NCBI RefSeq assembly: GCF_014279995.1 | Contig: NZ_CP047935.1 | Location: 903,243 to 967,242, forward strand | DNA length: 64,000 nt | Source of the DNA: Synechococcus sp. BIOS-E4-1 | GTDB lineage: Bacteria; Cyanobacteriota; Cyanobacteriia; PCC-6307; Cyanobiaceae | Reading direction: 5' to 3' | Shown here: positions 13,501 through 18,779 of the stretch, one piece after another | How the letters are laid out: each line of letters begins with the position of its first letter | Numbering within the stretch: the first letter of the stretch is position 1 | Notes under the pieces: generated by a model | What the model was told of the DNA's origin: nothing | Seen by the model: only the letters and a program-made list of their open reading frames with translations | The model's database searches: none | Translations under genes and position numbers: made by a program

Positions 13501-15349
13501 CGGTGCCGACTCCGTTGCCTCTGGACATCGCTCCATCGCGAAGGGTGCAGGCGCCTTGGCGACTGGTGACGGCTCTGTGGCAGTCGGCACCAATGCTTTT
13601 GCTTCTGGTAAGGATGCAACAGCGACGGGTAACAGCGCCACCGCGATTGGACACAATTCTGCAGCGTATGGATTTGCAGCGTCTGCGACGACTGAGGCAA
13701 CAGCGCTTGGTTCTGGATCGATTGCCGACGGACAGGGTGCGACAGCAGTAGGCAGGCGCTCTAACGCCTCGGGCAGAGGTGCGTTGGCTTCCGGTTATTT
13801 CGCAAGAGCGACGGGTAGCAATGCCATAGCCGTTGGTGCTGATTCCATCGCTTCGGCGGAATCAACAGCCATCGGTGGTTCTGCCACGGCGAGTGGTGAA
13901 GGAGCTCTTGCCACAGGCCAGCGTTCTTCTGCTTCTGGACGAGGTGCCATTGCATCAGGATTTGCAGCCCGCGCCTCGGGCACGAATGCACTTGCAGTGG
14001 GATCAGATGCCAGTGCCTCCTCGGAAGCGATGGCCGTTGGCAGTTCAGCGAGTGCCACTGGTGAGGGGGCAATCGCAACGGGTCAGAATGCGTCGGCGAC
14101 CGGCGAAGGGGCCTTGGCGTATGGCTCTAACGCCATCGCCACGAACAACAACACTCTGGCCATCGGCAGCTCTGCTTTTGCCAATGGCACCAACTCCTAT
14201 GCCATCGGTGCCGATGCCATTGCCAATGGCCGCCAAGCACTGGCCATTGGTGCAGGCGCTCGCGCTGAAGGTTTCAACACAGACCTTGTCGCCGTCGGCA
14301 CCAAGGCAACTGCGCTCGGCACCAACACCACGGCACTAGGCGCCTATGCCTATGCCGATGGAGTCAATGCTTTAGCGGTCGGTGCCAAGGCGACCGCGAC
14401 GCACGATGATTCAACTGCCGTTGGTGCTGGTGCGTCCACCACGCGCACCAACCAGATCGTTTTGGGCACCTCTAAGACAGATGTCACCGCACCCAATCTT
14501 GCCGGTAATGGCACTGAGCTGATCGCGGCGAATGAAGACGGAACGCTCAAGCGCACCTCGGTGTCGTTCGATCAATTGGATGATGCTGTGAATAAGCACA
14601 TTCCCAAGCTGGAGTCTGCAGCAAGAGGGCTTGGACAGGCCGTTCAATCCAGTGGTGCGATTGCCTCTGCGATGTCGGCGATTCCGGAAGTGACTTTGCA
14701 GGAAGATGAACCGGCGCGTTGCGGTGTGGGCACGGGTGCCTTTGGTTCCCAATACGCCATTTCTGCAGGTTGTGCAGTGAGAGTGGGGGATCGCTTGCAC
14801 CTCAACGGTGCACTGTCTTACACCCCTTCAGTGGATTACGAGTACGGAACAACACCTTCCGTGGCCGGCCGTTTGGGTTTCTCCTTCCCCTTGGGTAAAA
14901 AGAAAGAGTCAAGCAAGCTGAGCTCTTCTGAGATCTCTGAATACCGCACTGAGATGAATGCCAGCTTCGTGAAGCTCAAGGATGATCTTCAGTCTCGTGA
15001 TCAGCAGATTGATGCCTTGAAAGCCAAGCTTGAGGCTTTGCTGGAGCAGCAAAATGATCGTGAAAGCATGAATGCTCCAGGATCCGAATCAACCCGTGAG
15101 TTGGTGGCGTTATTGCGGCAGCGTATTGAACAGCTCGAAGAGGAGAAGCGCCAGTCTATTGCTGAAGATCAGCGTCAAAATCTGGTGATCGAAAAGCTTA
15201 CGGAGCGTGATTCTCAGAGCCAGGAGCAGATCGAGGCCCTCGAACAGAAGCTCGATGAGAGCGACAAGCGGTTCGGCAAGCTGAAGCGTCAATTTGATGC
15301 GATCATGGAGAAGCTTGGAATGAAAAAAAGCGGCAATGCCAGTCTCTAA
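1511..15349 (+). CDS. Giant YadA-like trimeric autotransporter adhesin (4,612 aa)
   Basis: This is a very long surface protein. Residues 1-70 form an extended Arg-rich signal-like segment ending near LAKAQ. Most of the rest is left-handed beta-roll head repeats of the YadA/Hep_Hag type, with many copies of the pattern (S/T)xAIGxxAxAxGxN. At least seven internal modules interrupt the head: a neck-like ANEDGTLKR or similar element, sometimes stalk repeats rich in LNGATTINNSL and SVTGDESVAGN, then a paired-cysteine motif (near residues 356, 522, 754, 2243, 2843, 3279 and 3804). Residues about 4370-4465 look like the YadA membrane anchor, ending GRLGFSFPLG. About 145 residues of charged coiled coil follow, which is unusual because the anchor is normally terminal. 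Known role of the family: trimeric outer-membrane adhesion and autoaggregation. The start is GTG; ATG at 1544 is an alternative. Nothing indicates a break in the frame. Confidence 0.9.
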   Translation: MAASKDILFLGMLLKVAGFRRGTPKRRSSRSRRWSRSAQTLFASWAVLGQLGAIGVLVGEALEPQLAKAQITAIPGDYGSGSLTATATGVGAFAIGRGADANRLCSMAIGSGANAQGVNATAIGAGATASRANQMMLGASSTDVTAASLSGTGNELILANEDGTLKRAEGLVATNNSLTVANNLSAGGDTSLKTLTTSGAANLQSTLNVEGETTLKNTTVAGTLSVTGDESVAGNSAITGNQTVGGSINVTGAVTLNGASTINNSLAVTGATTLKNTTVDGTLSVTGDESVAGNSAITGNQTVGGSINVTGAANLQSTLVVGSLAKSDQAADAIVVADADGKVARKEVGAGVLDSLTCEGEGNNAVCYGPGANATGINATAIGAGASAATGNSSFDLGATAIGSFSTASAEKATSLGFDANASNISALALGAAASALGERSVALGGSSTAKHRGAVALGMGVVTDRPDQVKFRDSAELTIPKLKTGQSSGQLSGKTHGLIIANKDGTLSRASVPNSYFISLLCNADSDSSVCLGYDSDAFGNQSSSFGALSQSGKDGDSATAIGYASNAAKLNSTAIGSSAFANGSHSLAIGVGSQALGAQSIASGQGARAEGTGSTAVGTGSKSRGVNSIAIGAGTNAVQVNSIAIGGGAKAQGVNAIAVGQSSLSVYDQAAVFGIGAEAKVKVAEQSKTSLTLGQARNSQTGAGTDYFLPGLSNLQSGGTRYLTVDQDGLLQVQQSAEILDPVTIAYSGTNCDVSEASSICLGNESKASGTNASAYGQSSSASAMGATALGAYAKANQEYTTALGANSSATNTSALALGRDAKASGRFTIAKGTNASASGNNSQASGTNSLANGSNSIATGTLSIASGGGSTAIGKSSRSSGSCSIAIGVSSRSTNISSIAIGSCANAAGSYAIAGGDDSLAKGEQSVAFGKNSNSAGKSSLAFGATSNASADNSVAIGLSTNAKSTNSIAIGAAASSTGTESLSVGAGSQASKTASIAFGRQAKATGINSIATGKGAKAAAANSYAIGALANAVASETIALGSSSCALANGSIATGSGAKACGQNSSAYGRASIANGSASIAIGDSASSGIQKGIQVQIGTNTQTGDPIYQSENRQTENTISIGYRASTGYYDSTNQSAIGNNSIAVGTEARALSAGSIAFGLLSNTSAIDATAIGSRANASGASSTSIGHSSRAQRQGSIAIGHLANAESGRTIAIGSGSTANADCAMAVGWNANATASNAIALGHTANALGTNSTAVGTSAQAEANYSSSFGTLANASGLASMAFGAGANASETGAIAYGVNSIASGTNSSTFGTEANATAEDAIAVGHLATASGLDAIAIGKCSVASGGNSTAVGTDSKASGENSTASGDGAIASGTNSAAFGYNATASAGDTTSIGKRSKATQQGATSIGHLAHATGFRSTAIGTGSKANQNCALAVGWKANATAINAIALGYTANALATNSTAVGTSANASGLDAIAIGQSSLASQINTLAIGTEAKATAENSIAIGDLANTSAANATAVGTLAVANQTSSSSYGTGAAATGQCSMAFGAFSRATEVNSAAIGTNASVSGKNSVAIGSESVVSGDDSIAVGTRSQASAPNTTALGVKAVAAKGNSTALGREAFSNGVNSTAVGSRSNASGSTSVAIGRGSLTEGFGSVALGACSNAAGNRSIAVGVYSKATEICSMAIGFSASSTAENSIAIGDSAETSAANATAVGTLSRATQVNSSAYGTNASAIGKNSMAFGSNSLADSQNTTAMGTLAKATGDYSSSYGTNAIANAPAAMAFGSGAKSSDKASIVFGTNSTASGANAVVIGTESIASQEDAIAIGYQVNATATDAIAIGKSAVANKADAMAIGADAKAIETNAIALGDSAKAAGGNSLALGSSANAKEANSLAVGYFAVSAGNNSAAIGRNASTTGNDAIAVGATSIAGENRTLALGALSTALGPNAIGIGYYAIALDMNSIAIGACSKAEGLGALAIGADSQVLGRAALAIGKDAYAIGNESMAIGKNADAVGARSVAIGKNANAVGAESAAIGTHASAIGLNAQAFGRRANAIGHDSFAGGVNSLALGDRAFAFGRNAYAFGNDSFAFGDGAVATQSAKKSSTFGVNANVSAPCSMAFGVGARVLGGSNSTAFGTNSTANQLNAIAIGTQSFANADNAFAIGSDANASYQNSIAIGTSATTTRNDQLMFGEANTQVTVANLSGTGKAIVVANGDGTLSRSNISETGLDSLDCESDGSNAVCYGPNANATGKNSTALGAFAIAATDQGSREFGATAVGAAANASGDNASAFGRFANANGSASTALGYYSNASGNYSLASGYRSNASGKYAQATGACSIASGQNSTAMGYQSTAAGESSVASGYQANAAGNSALALGRKATAEGDYSQALGYDAKSSGKWSLALGTNAQALDTYAQALGHCAIASGGSAQAFGYQANAIGLSSTAIGNAARSAGDYSQAYGYQSNSASEFAISLGYRANALSGNALAIGRCATASVTNAVAVGVSATAAGFNASAFGRSANAAGYQSTAIGSASNASACHATALGYFSQASGDYSTSLGYRTQSSGNYSTALGRQANASGEESTALGRSAMAGGNYSLAVGYSAKASSSSSTAFGSQANASGNLSTAVGINARASGDESSAFGKSANASGKESTAVGYQAVASAEDSSAFGKSANASGKESTAVGYEAKATADDSSAFGYEAQATGERATAMGPCATASGTNSTALGLNTIASKENSMAIGSGARSDQANGIAIGVGSVATKKPGGSTTSITLGLKGNGTTDYFLPGLANKPGDSEQDGGTQYLTVDSQGRIIAAPATIIPPNVNVILPNFNCTVEGVDATCFGHNASATGDYTSSFGVNSTANGLGATAVGSNATAADRATALGAYSTASGDNSIAVGGLANAAGVSSLAIGEEAQALGDRSFAFGYQSRAAKNDTLALGSGAFANYSGSAALGQNVQTTRSGQVALGSNSAEITIANIRGDGSEMVFANEDGTLKRAVGIGVSDGSLTVANNQTIGGALSVAGATTLNGATTINNSLVVTGSSSFNTVTATGSTNFQSTLDVQGTTTLNGATTINNSLAVTGSSSFNTVTATGAANFQNTLDVQGATTLNGVTTINNSLTVTGDQSVGGDQTVSGNQTITGDSTIKKNQVIVGTLGVTGTTTLNGATTINNSLSITGNQSVAGDQTISGNQTVSGNQTVSGNSTITKNQVIGGTLNVSQAANLQTTLTVGSLANSSQQRDALVVANATGTVSRKEIGEGVLESLDCIANGNDAVCYGNGANATGRFTTAIGAKANASAASNFLESGATAIGYLATATAKNAVAIGRSSLAAATDATATGALANATSRFTSAYGYQSKANSNYATSIGALSAATGLSAVAIGREANSTANSSISIGNQASSLQKAAIAIGYQANSSGNYSQSIGFNASAIANYAIAQGFAAAATGNNAIATGLNSAASGISALAIGVDTRSTGKSSTAVGLGAQATADYGTSFGANASASASAATSVGYSSQATQQESSAFGSQARATASQSTAIGVSSSASADRATSVGGTSNASKTGALAIGFNSRASGASSTAMGLDSNASASQAIAVGYSSLATKQESSAFGSRAQATGEQSTSVGVNTSASGNQSSAFGKGSKASGKESTAVGYQAIASCEDSSAFGKAANASGKESTAVGYEALASAEDSSAFGKSANASGLQSTAVGYEVITKGANSAAFGFKANASFDDSTAIGSGAVTTRANQIQLGRSGTTGETVTIGQFNDGSVNLLAANEDGTLMVATAGILPDDTVFCVGGDSTSACYGPNASASGSYSTAIGANATASVPSTSTSSSSLSSAGFGTVSAPVVASPVGTDAATAVGSQTSATGKGSSALGVNSSAVGNGSLVLGANAEAQGLAAISTGYQANSNATGGIAIGYKTDTDGSNATALGTGAVANGTDVIAVGNSAQATGVNATAFGSGAVASGDGSIAKGAGASATGESSVAVGADSVASGHRSIAKGAGALATGDGSVAVGTNAFASGKDATATGNSATAIGHNSAAYGFAASATTEATALGSGSIADGQGATAVGRRSNASGRGALASGYFARATGSNAIAVGADSIASAESTAIGGSATASGEGALATGQRSSASGRGAIASGFAARASGTNALAVGSDASASSEAMAVGSSASATGEGAIATGQNASATGEGALAYGSNAIATNNNTLAIGSSAFANGTNSYAIGADAIANGRQALAIGAGARAEGFNTDLVAVGTKATALGTNTTALGAYAYADGVNALAVGAKATATHDDSTAVGAGASTTRTNQIVLGTSKTDVTAPNLAGNGTELIAANEDGTLKRTSVSFDQLDDAVNKHIPKLESAARGLGQAVQSSGAIASAMSAIPEVTLQEDEPARCGVGTGAFGSQYAISAGCAVRVGDRLHLNGALSYTPSVDYEYGTTPSVAGRLGFSFPLGKKKESSKLSSSEISEYRTEMNASFVKLKDDLQSRDQQIDALKAKLEALLEQQNDRESMNAPGSESTRELVALLRQRIEQLEEEKRQSIAEDQRQNLVIEKLTERDSQSQEQIEALEQKLDESDKRFGKLKRQFDAIMEKLGMKKSGNASL
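2155..2447 (+). repeat. 177-bp near-identical tandem repeat inside the adhesin gene
   Basis: The block starting near 2155 recurs near 2332, offset 177 bp (59 codons), with only scattered differences such as gctggc versus gatggc near the start. It encodes the stalk unit NTTVxGTLSVTGDESVAGN and what follows. A length-changing hot spot by recombination is expected. Confidence 0.85.
10610..11200 (+). repeat. Degenerate stalk repeats in the adhesin gene (LNGATTINNSL units)
   Basis: The segment acgctgaatggagcaaca followed by acgatcaataa recurs at about 10,630, 10,750, 10,870 and 11,040, with near-identical flanks. It is followed by short TVSGNQ repeats (about 10,935-11,160). Protein units resemble a beta-helical stalk. 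The same unit occurs near 2280, so the module is dispersed as well as tandem. Confidence 0.8.
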
Positions 15350-15426
15350 ATGTCAATAAACATAATTTTTGAAAGATTGTGCTTGGGCAATTTTTCTTTA
15401 TAGTGGCTGCAATTCTGGGGCTTCTC

Positions 15427-15759
15427 ATGCGATTCACTTCTCTGGCTTCTTGTCTTTTGGCAACCATCTTGATCCCACAGGTAGCGGTAGCGCAGTCATC
15501 ACAGAGGCAGCCCTCTAGTGCTCAACTAACGCGTCAATTCAATGATGGCTTTCTGAAAGGATGTGTCTCTGGTAAGACCGAAGGCGTTTCTAATCAGCGG
15601 GGTTATTGCAACTGCATGGTGAGCAGTTACAACAGCCGTTACGACGGCAAAACGTTGTCGGCAATCTCTCAAATTGCCAATGCTTCCGGCCAGGGAGGCC
15701 CTGCACTGGTCAATTTGATGATGCAGCCAGAGGCGAAAAAATGTGTGGCTCGATTTTGA
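15427..15759 (+). CDS. Small secreted cysteine-containing protein, unknown function
   Basis: The protein is about 110 residues. A typical Sec signal peptide (MRFTSLASCLLATILIP, cleavage near AVAQS) leads a mature part with a C-x-C pair (YCNCM) and two further cysteines (KGC and KKC). The ATG at 15427 was chosen because it directly starts the signal peptide and has gggg 7 bases upstream; a GTG at 15379 would add 16 residues. It follows the adhesin gene by 77 bp on the same strand. I do not recognise the family. Confidence 0.7.
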   Translation: MRFTSLASCLLATILIPQVAVAQSSQRQPSSAQLTRQFNDGFLKGCVSGKTEGVSNQRGYCNCMVSSYNSRYDGKTLSAISQIANASGQGGPALVNLMMQPEAKKCVARF

Positions 15760-15807
15760 TCAATAGCGTGAGCAGGCTTTTTCTGAGAGCGGTTTTCATG
15801 GCTGTTC

Positions 15808-16287
15808 TCAATCCAGCTCCACATTCACTGAGCGACTGAGCGGCTGTGTTTCTTCATCGCGCTGGTTGGTGTCAGCAAGCTCAAGGTTGAAAAACGATGC
15901 CGACGCTGCTTCAAACAGCGGCCCTGCGTGCCAGGTGCCCAGATGCAACTTGATGCCTTCACCGGGGTTCAGCTTCAGCAGCTATTCGGCTGAAGCATCC
16001 AGCACCGGGCCCTGGGTCTCCCGCGCTGCCAACAGCATCCAGAAGGGTCGGCCTTCGACAGAGCTCAGCCATTGGTTCGCCTGCAGATGGCGTTTGATCG
16101 CTGTAAGCGGTTGCGGGGGATTCGGGATGCGCTTCACGTCGTAGCCCAACTGGCCTGGGCCGAATCTCAGCTCGGCATCATGGTTCCCAGCTGGTGTCAT
16201 CTCATCGACTTCACGCAGTCCAGTGCTGCAGGAGTCGAGACGTGGATTCAGCAAGGACGCCGCTTTCAGTGATTCATGACTAATCAT
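15808..16287 (-). pseudogene. Ureidoglycolate lyase-like gene interrupted by an in-frame TAG
   Basis: The frame of 160 codons is broken once, by TAG at 15984-15982 (codon 102). Both sides match the AllA-like ureidoglycolate lyase/cupin family. Upstream are PNPPQPLTAIKRH and VEGRPFWMLLAAR. Downstream in the same frame are LNPGEGIKLHLGTWHAGPLF and NLELADTN. Retention of frame and conserved sequence on both sides points to a recent nonsense mutation or a sequencing error rather than long decay. In purine catabolism the enzyme releases glyoxylate and urea from ureidoglycolate. The 5' end abuts or overlaps the divergent DUF3122 gene, depending on which start is used. Confidence 0.75.
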
Positions 16288-16311
16288 GGTCACACCTTCC
16301 ACGCTCTGTTC

Positions 16312-16809
16312 ATGCTCGCGCTGCGTCGTTTGTTCTGCACATTGCTGGTTGCTGTTGTGTTGCTGCTGCTCACCCCAGCAGCGGCAAGCGCCCAGGTGCA
16401 TGAGCATCAGGATGAAAATGGCGCGCCGATGCTGCGCAGCCTGGAGAGCTTGCGCGATCTCGATTACCAGAGCTGGCAGGCGGTGGCCTATCGCGTTGGC
16501 GAGCCGGGGAATCCGGTGGTTCTGCGCATCGTTGGCTACCCCGGCAAGATGCGTCTTGAGCACCCCACTTCCCTCTTGGTGCAGGCTGGTGTGAAGGAAT
16601 GGCAGCTCGAAGACATCACCCTCGAGAATGCATTGCTGGCTACGGATGGCCGTGAAGCTGCAGCTGAATTTGCCCTCGATCCGCTGCTCAATGATCTCTC
16701 CAACAAGCGTCCGTTGCGCCTCTTCCTGCCCGGTGTTTTCAATGAAATGCCCGTGCCTCCCTACGTGGTGGCTGAATGGCGTGATGTGCAGACCGAGCCG
16801 CTGAGCTGA
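16312..16809 (+). CDS. DUF3122-like secreted protein
   Basis: The protein has about 165 residues. It has a strong signal peptide (MLALRRLFCTLLVAVVLLLL, cleavage near AAASAQ). The mature domain contains RSLESLRDLDYQSWQAVAYR, GYPGKMRLEHPTSL and RPLRLFLPG, which I recognise from memory as the cyanobacterial DUF3122 family of unknown function. An upstream ATG at 16276 would add 12 residues but would overlap the divergent gene, so the start that begins the signal peptide is preferred. The stop overlaps the ribD start (TGATG), which suggests translational coupling. Confidence 0.75.
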   Translation: MLALRRLFCTLLVAVVLLLLTPAAASAQVHEHQDENGAPMLRSLESLRDLDYQSWQAVAYRVGEPGNPVVLRIVGYPGKMRLEHPTSLLVQAGVKEWQLEDITLENALLATDGREAAAEFALDPLLNDLSNKRPLRLFLPGVFNEMPVPPYVVAEWRDVQTEPLS

Positions 16810-17945
16810 TGGCGGGTCTGGCCACACCGGAGCAGCGCTGGATTCCCTGGATGCGCCGTGCGCTCCAGCTGGCTGCCCTGGCGGAAGGACGCACCAGTCC
16901 CAACCCGTTGGTTGGAGCGGTTGTGCTCGATTCAGAGGGCTGCTTGGTGGGAGAGGGTTTCCACGCCCGAGCGGGACTGCCCCATGCCGAACCTGGGGCC
17001 CTCAAGCAAGCTGGCAAAGCCGCACGTGGCGGCACGATCGTGGTCACCCTGGAGCCCTGCTGCCATCAGGGCAGGACACCTCCCTGCACCGAAGCGATTC
17101 TTGCTGCTGGTATCGAGCGGGTCGTGGTCGCCCTGACTGATCCTGATCCGCGCGTTGCCGGTGGTGGTTTGCAGCGTCTGCGCGATGCCGGTTTGGAGGT
17201 GATCAGCGGAATCCTGGCGTCAGAGGCCGCCTATCAGAACCGGGCCTTTGTGCATCGCGTGCGCACTGGTCGTCCCTGGGGGGTGCTCAAGTGGGCGATG
17301 AGCCTGGATGGGCGCACGGCGCTGCCGAATGGCGCCAGCCAGTGGATCAGTGGTCCGTCTGCGCGTGCCTGGGTGCATCAACTCAGGGCTCGTTGTGATG
17401 CAGTGATCGTGGGTGGTGGCACCGTTCGGGCCGACGATCCGCTGCTCACCAGCCGTGGTCATCGCTCGCCAGAACCGCTGAGAGTCGTGCTCAGCCGCAG
17501 CCTTGACCTGCCCTTGTCAGCTCAGCTTTGGCAGCAGGCCACAGCTCCCACCCTGGTGGCCCATGCAGCCCCTGAAGACAGGGAAATGGACACCCAGGCC
17601 AACAATCTGGCTGCCTTGCAGGCCAAGGGGGTTGAACTTCAGAAGCTCGATCCCTGTGAGCCTGAACACCTATTGCGGGAACTTGCTCGCCGTGGTTGTA
17701 ATCGGGTGCTGTGGGAATGCGGCCCGGGTCTGGCCTCAGCGGCTTTGCAGCAGGGTTGTGTTCAGGAGATCGCTGCTGTGATTGCGCCGAAGCTCCTGGG
17801 AGGGGCGCTGGCTCGAACGCCACTCGGTGACCTGGGCTTAACGGCGATGGATCAGGTGTTGAGCTTGAACTGTGAGCCATGCCTGAGCCTTGGTCAGGAC
17901 CTGTTGATGCAGGGGCTGGTCAGCCCTTTTTCAGCCTCGAACTGA
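16809..17945 (+). CDS. ribD: Bifunctional riboflavin biosynthesis protein RibD
   Basis: The 378-residue protein has the two RibD domains. An N-terminal cytidine-deaminase-like zinc domain carries HAE near residue 59 and PCCHQGRTPPC near 84. A C-terminal pyrimidine reductase domain follows from about 150 (KWAMSLDGRTA, GGGTVRADDPLLT). The enzyme deaminates the GTP-derived pyrimidinone and then reduces the ribosyl side chain in riboflavin synthesis. The deaminase signature reads HAEPGAL instead of the common HAEVxAL, a minor variant outside the zinc ligands. The start overlaps the preceding stop by one base. The 3' end overlaps the convergent channel gene by 26 bp. Confidence 0.95.
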   Translation: MAGLATPEQRWIPWMRRALQLAALAEGRTSPNPLVGAVVLDSEGCLVGEGFHARAGLPHAEPGALKQAGKAARGGTIVVTLEPCCHQGRTPPCTEAILAAGIERVVVALTDPDPRVAGGGLQRLRDAGLEVISGILASEAAYQNRAFVHRVRTGRPWGVLKWAMSLDGRTALPNGASQWISGPSARAWVHQLRARCDAVIVGGGTVRADDPLLTSRGHRSPEPLRVVLSRSLDLPLSAQLWQQATAPTLVAHAAPEDREMDTQANNLAALQAKGVELQKLDPCEPEHLLRELARRGCNRVLWECGPGLASAALQQGCVQEIAAVIAPKLLGGALARTPLGDLGLTAMDQVLSLNCEPCLSLGQDLLMQGLVSPFSASN

Positions 17946-18642
17946 AACGGCCGATCAGGATCCCCATCACCACCGCCAGATACAACTGACCGGCCACGCC
18001 AGTGCTCACCGACAGCATGCGTGCCATCGGATGCACCGGCGTGATGTCACCGAAGCCCACGGTGGTGAGGCAGATGAACGCGAAATAGTTGATCTGTGCA
18101 AACAAGGGAGTGAACTCCAGCACATTGGAGTTGCCCACTACTTCGACCCCTGGCAGGGGGACTGGTTCAAAGCTGCCAGGCTGGATTGTTTCGATGCCGA
18201 TCATCACCAAGCCGGAGGTCAGCCCAAGCAGGAGGTAGCCAGCGGCGGCTCCCATCAGCACCTTGGAGTTCACGCGATGTTCGCTGGCAAGTCGCGTCAC
18301 CAGGCGCACCAGGCTCCAGCCCACCAGCAGGCTCCAGCTCAGAACCAGAGGGACGGCGCTGAAATACCACTTCACGGGCGTGCACAACCACAAAAGCTGG
18401 GTCAGAAGGGCAACAATCCCCAGAACCTGATACATCCGGTCGTGCAAGCTCAGCTTTGTCCTGCGCAGCATCACAAGCTGGGTGAGCAGCAGGGCGATCA
18501 AGGCATAACCAAAGTTGCCCAACCAGCTGATGCGAGGGAAGGCAAAGCTCGCCATCACCAGCAGGCAGAGCCCCAACAGCAGCTCGTAGATCTTGTCCTT
18601 CCAAGGGGTGAGCCCTGATTCCAATTGCATCGTGTTCGCCAC
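17920..18642 (-). CDS. Two-pore-loop-type potassium channel (Ion_trans_2)
   Basis: The 240-residue membrane protein has several hydrophobic segments in its first 130 residues. A pore region then carries the K+ selectivity filter TTVGFGD near residues 193-199, followed by a final transmembrane helix (GQLYLAVVMGILIG). No RCK/TrkA nucleotide-binding domain follows, so it is a minimal channel with extra N-terminal helices. The likely role is potassium flux across the plasma or thylakoid membrane. It is convergent with ribD and overlaps its 3' end. Confidence 0.85.
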   Translation of the reverse strand: MANTMQLESGLTPWKDKIYELLLGLCLLVMASFAFPRISWLGNFGYALIALLLTQLVMLRRTKLSLHDRMYQVLGIVALLTQLLWLCTPVKWYFSAVPLVLSWSLLVGWSLVRLVTRLASEHRVNSKVLMGAAAGYLLLGLTSGLVMIGIETIQPGSFEPVPLPGVEVVGNSNVLEFTPLFAQINYFAFICLTTVGFGDITPVHPMARMLSVSTGVAGQLYLAVVMGILIGRFSSRLKKG

Positions 18643-18779
18643 GCTCAGTTTGAGAATGGCCAGGTTTGCCAGTGCTGGCGAGCATCAAGAACATGATGTG
18701 TCGTTCGGTTCTCCGCCATCGCGCTCTGACCAGGCTTGGAATCCCGGCTCTAACCTTTCACCAGCACAGGACGTGATTT

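Noticed and set aside
2583-14339. Many short frames on both strands inside the adhesin gene
   Set aside because: They mirror the repetitive codons of the 4,612-residue gene; none has a signal, domain or ribosome site.
15982-16827. 281-codon minus-strand frame covering the DUF3122 gene
   Set aside because: Only the part below 16287 matches ureidoglycolate lyase; the rest is antisense to a well-supported signal-peptide protein.
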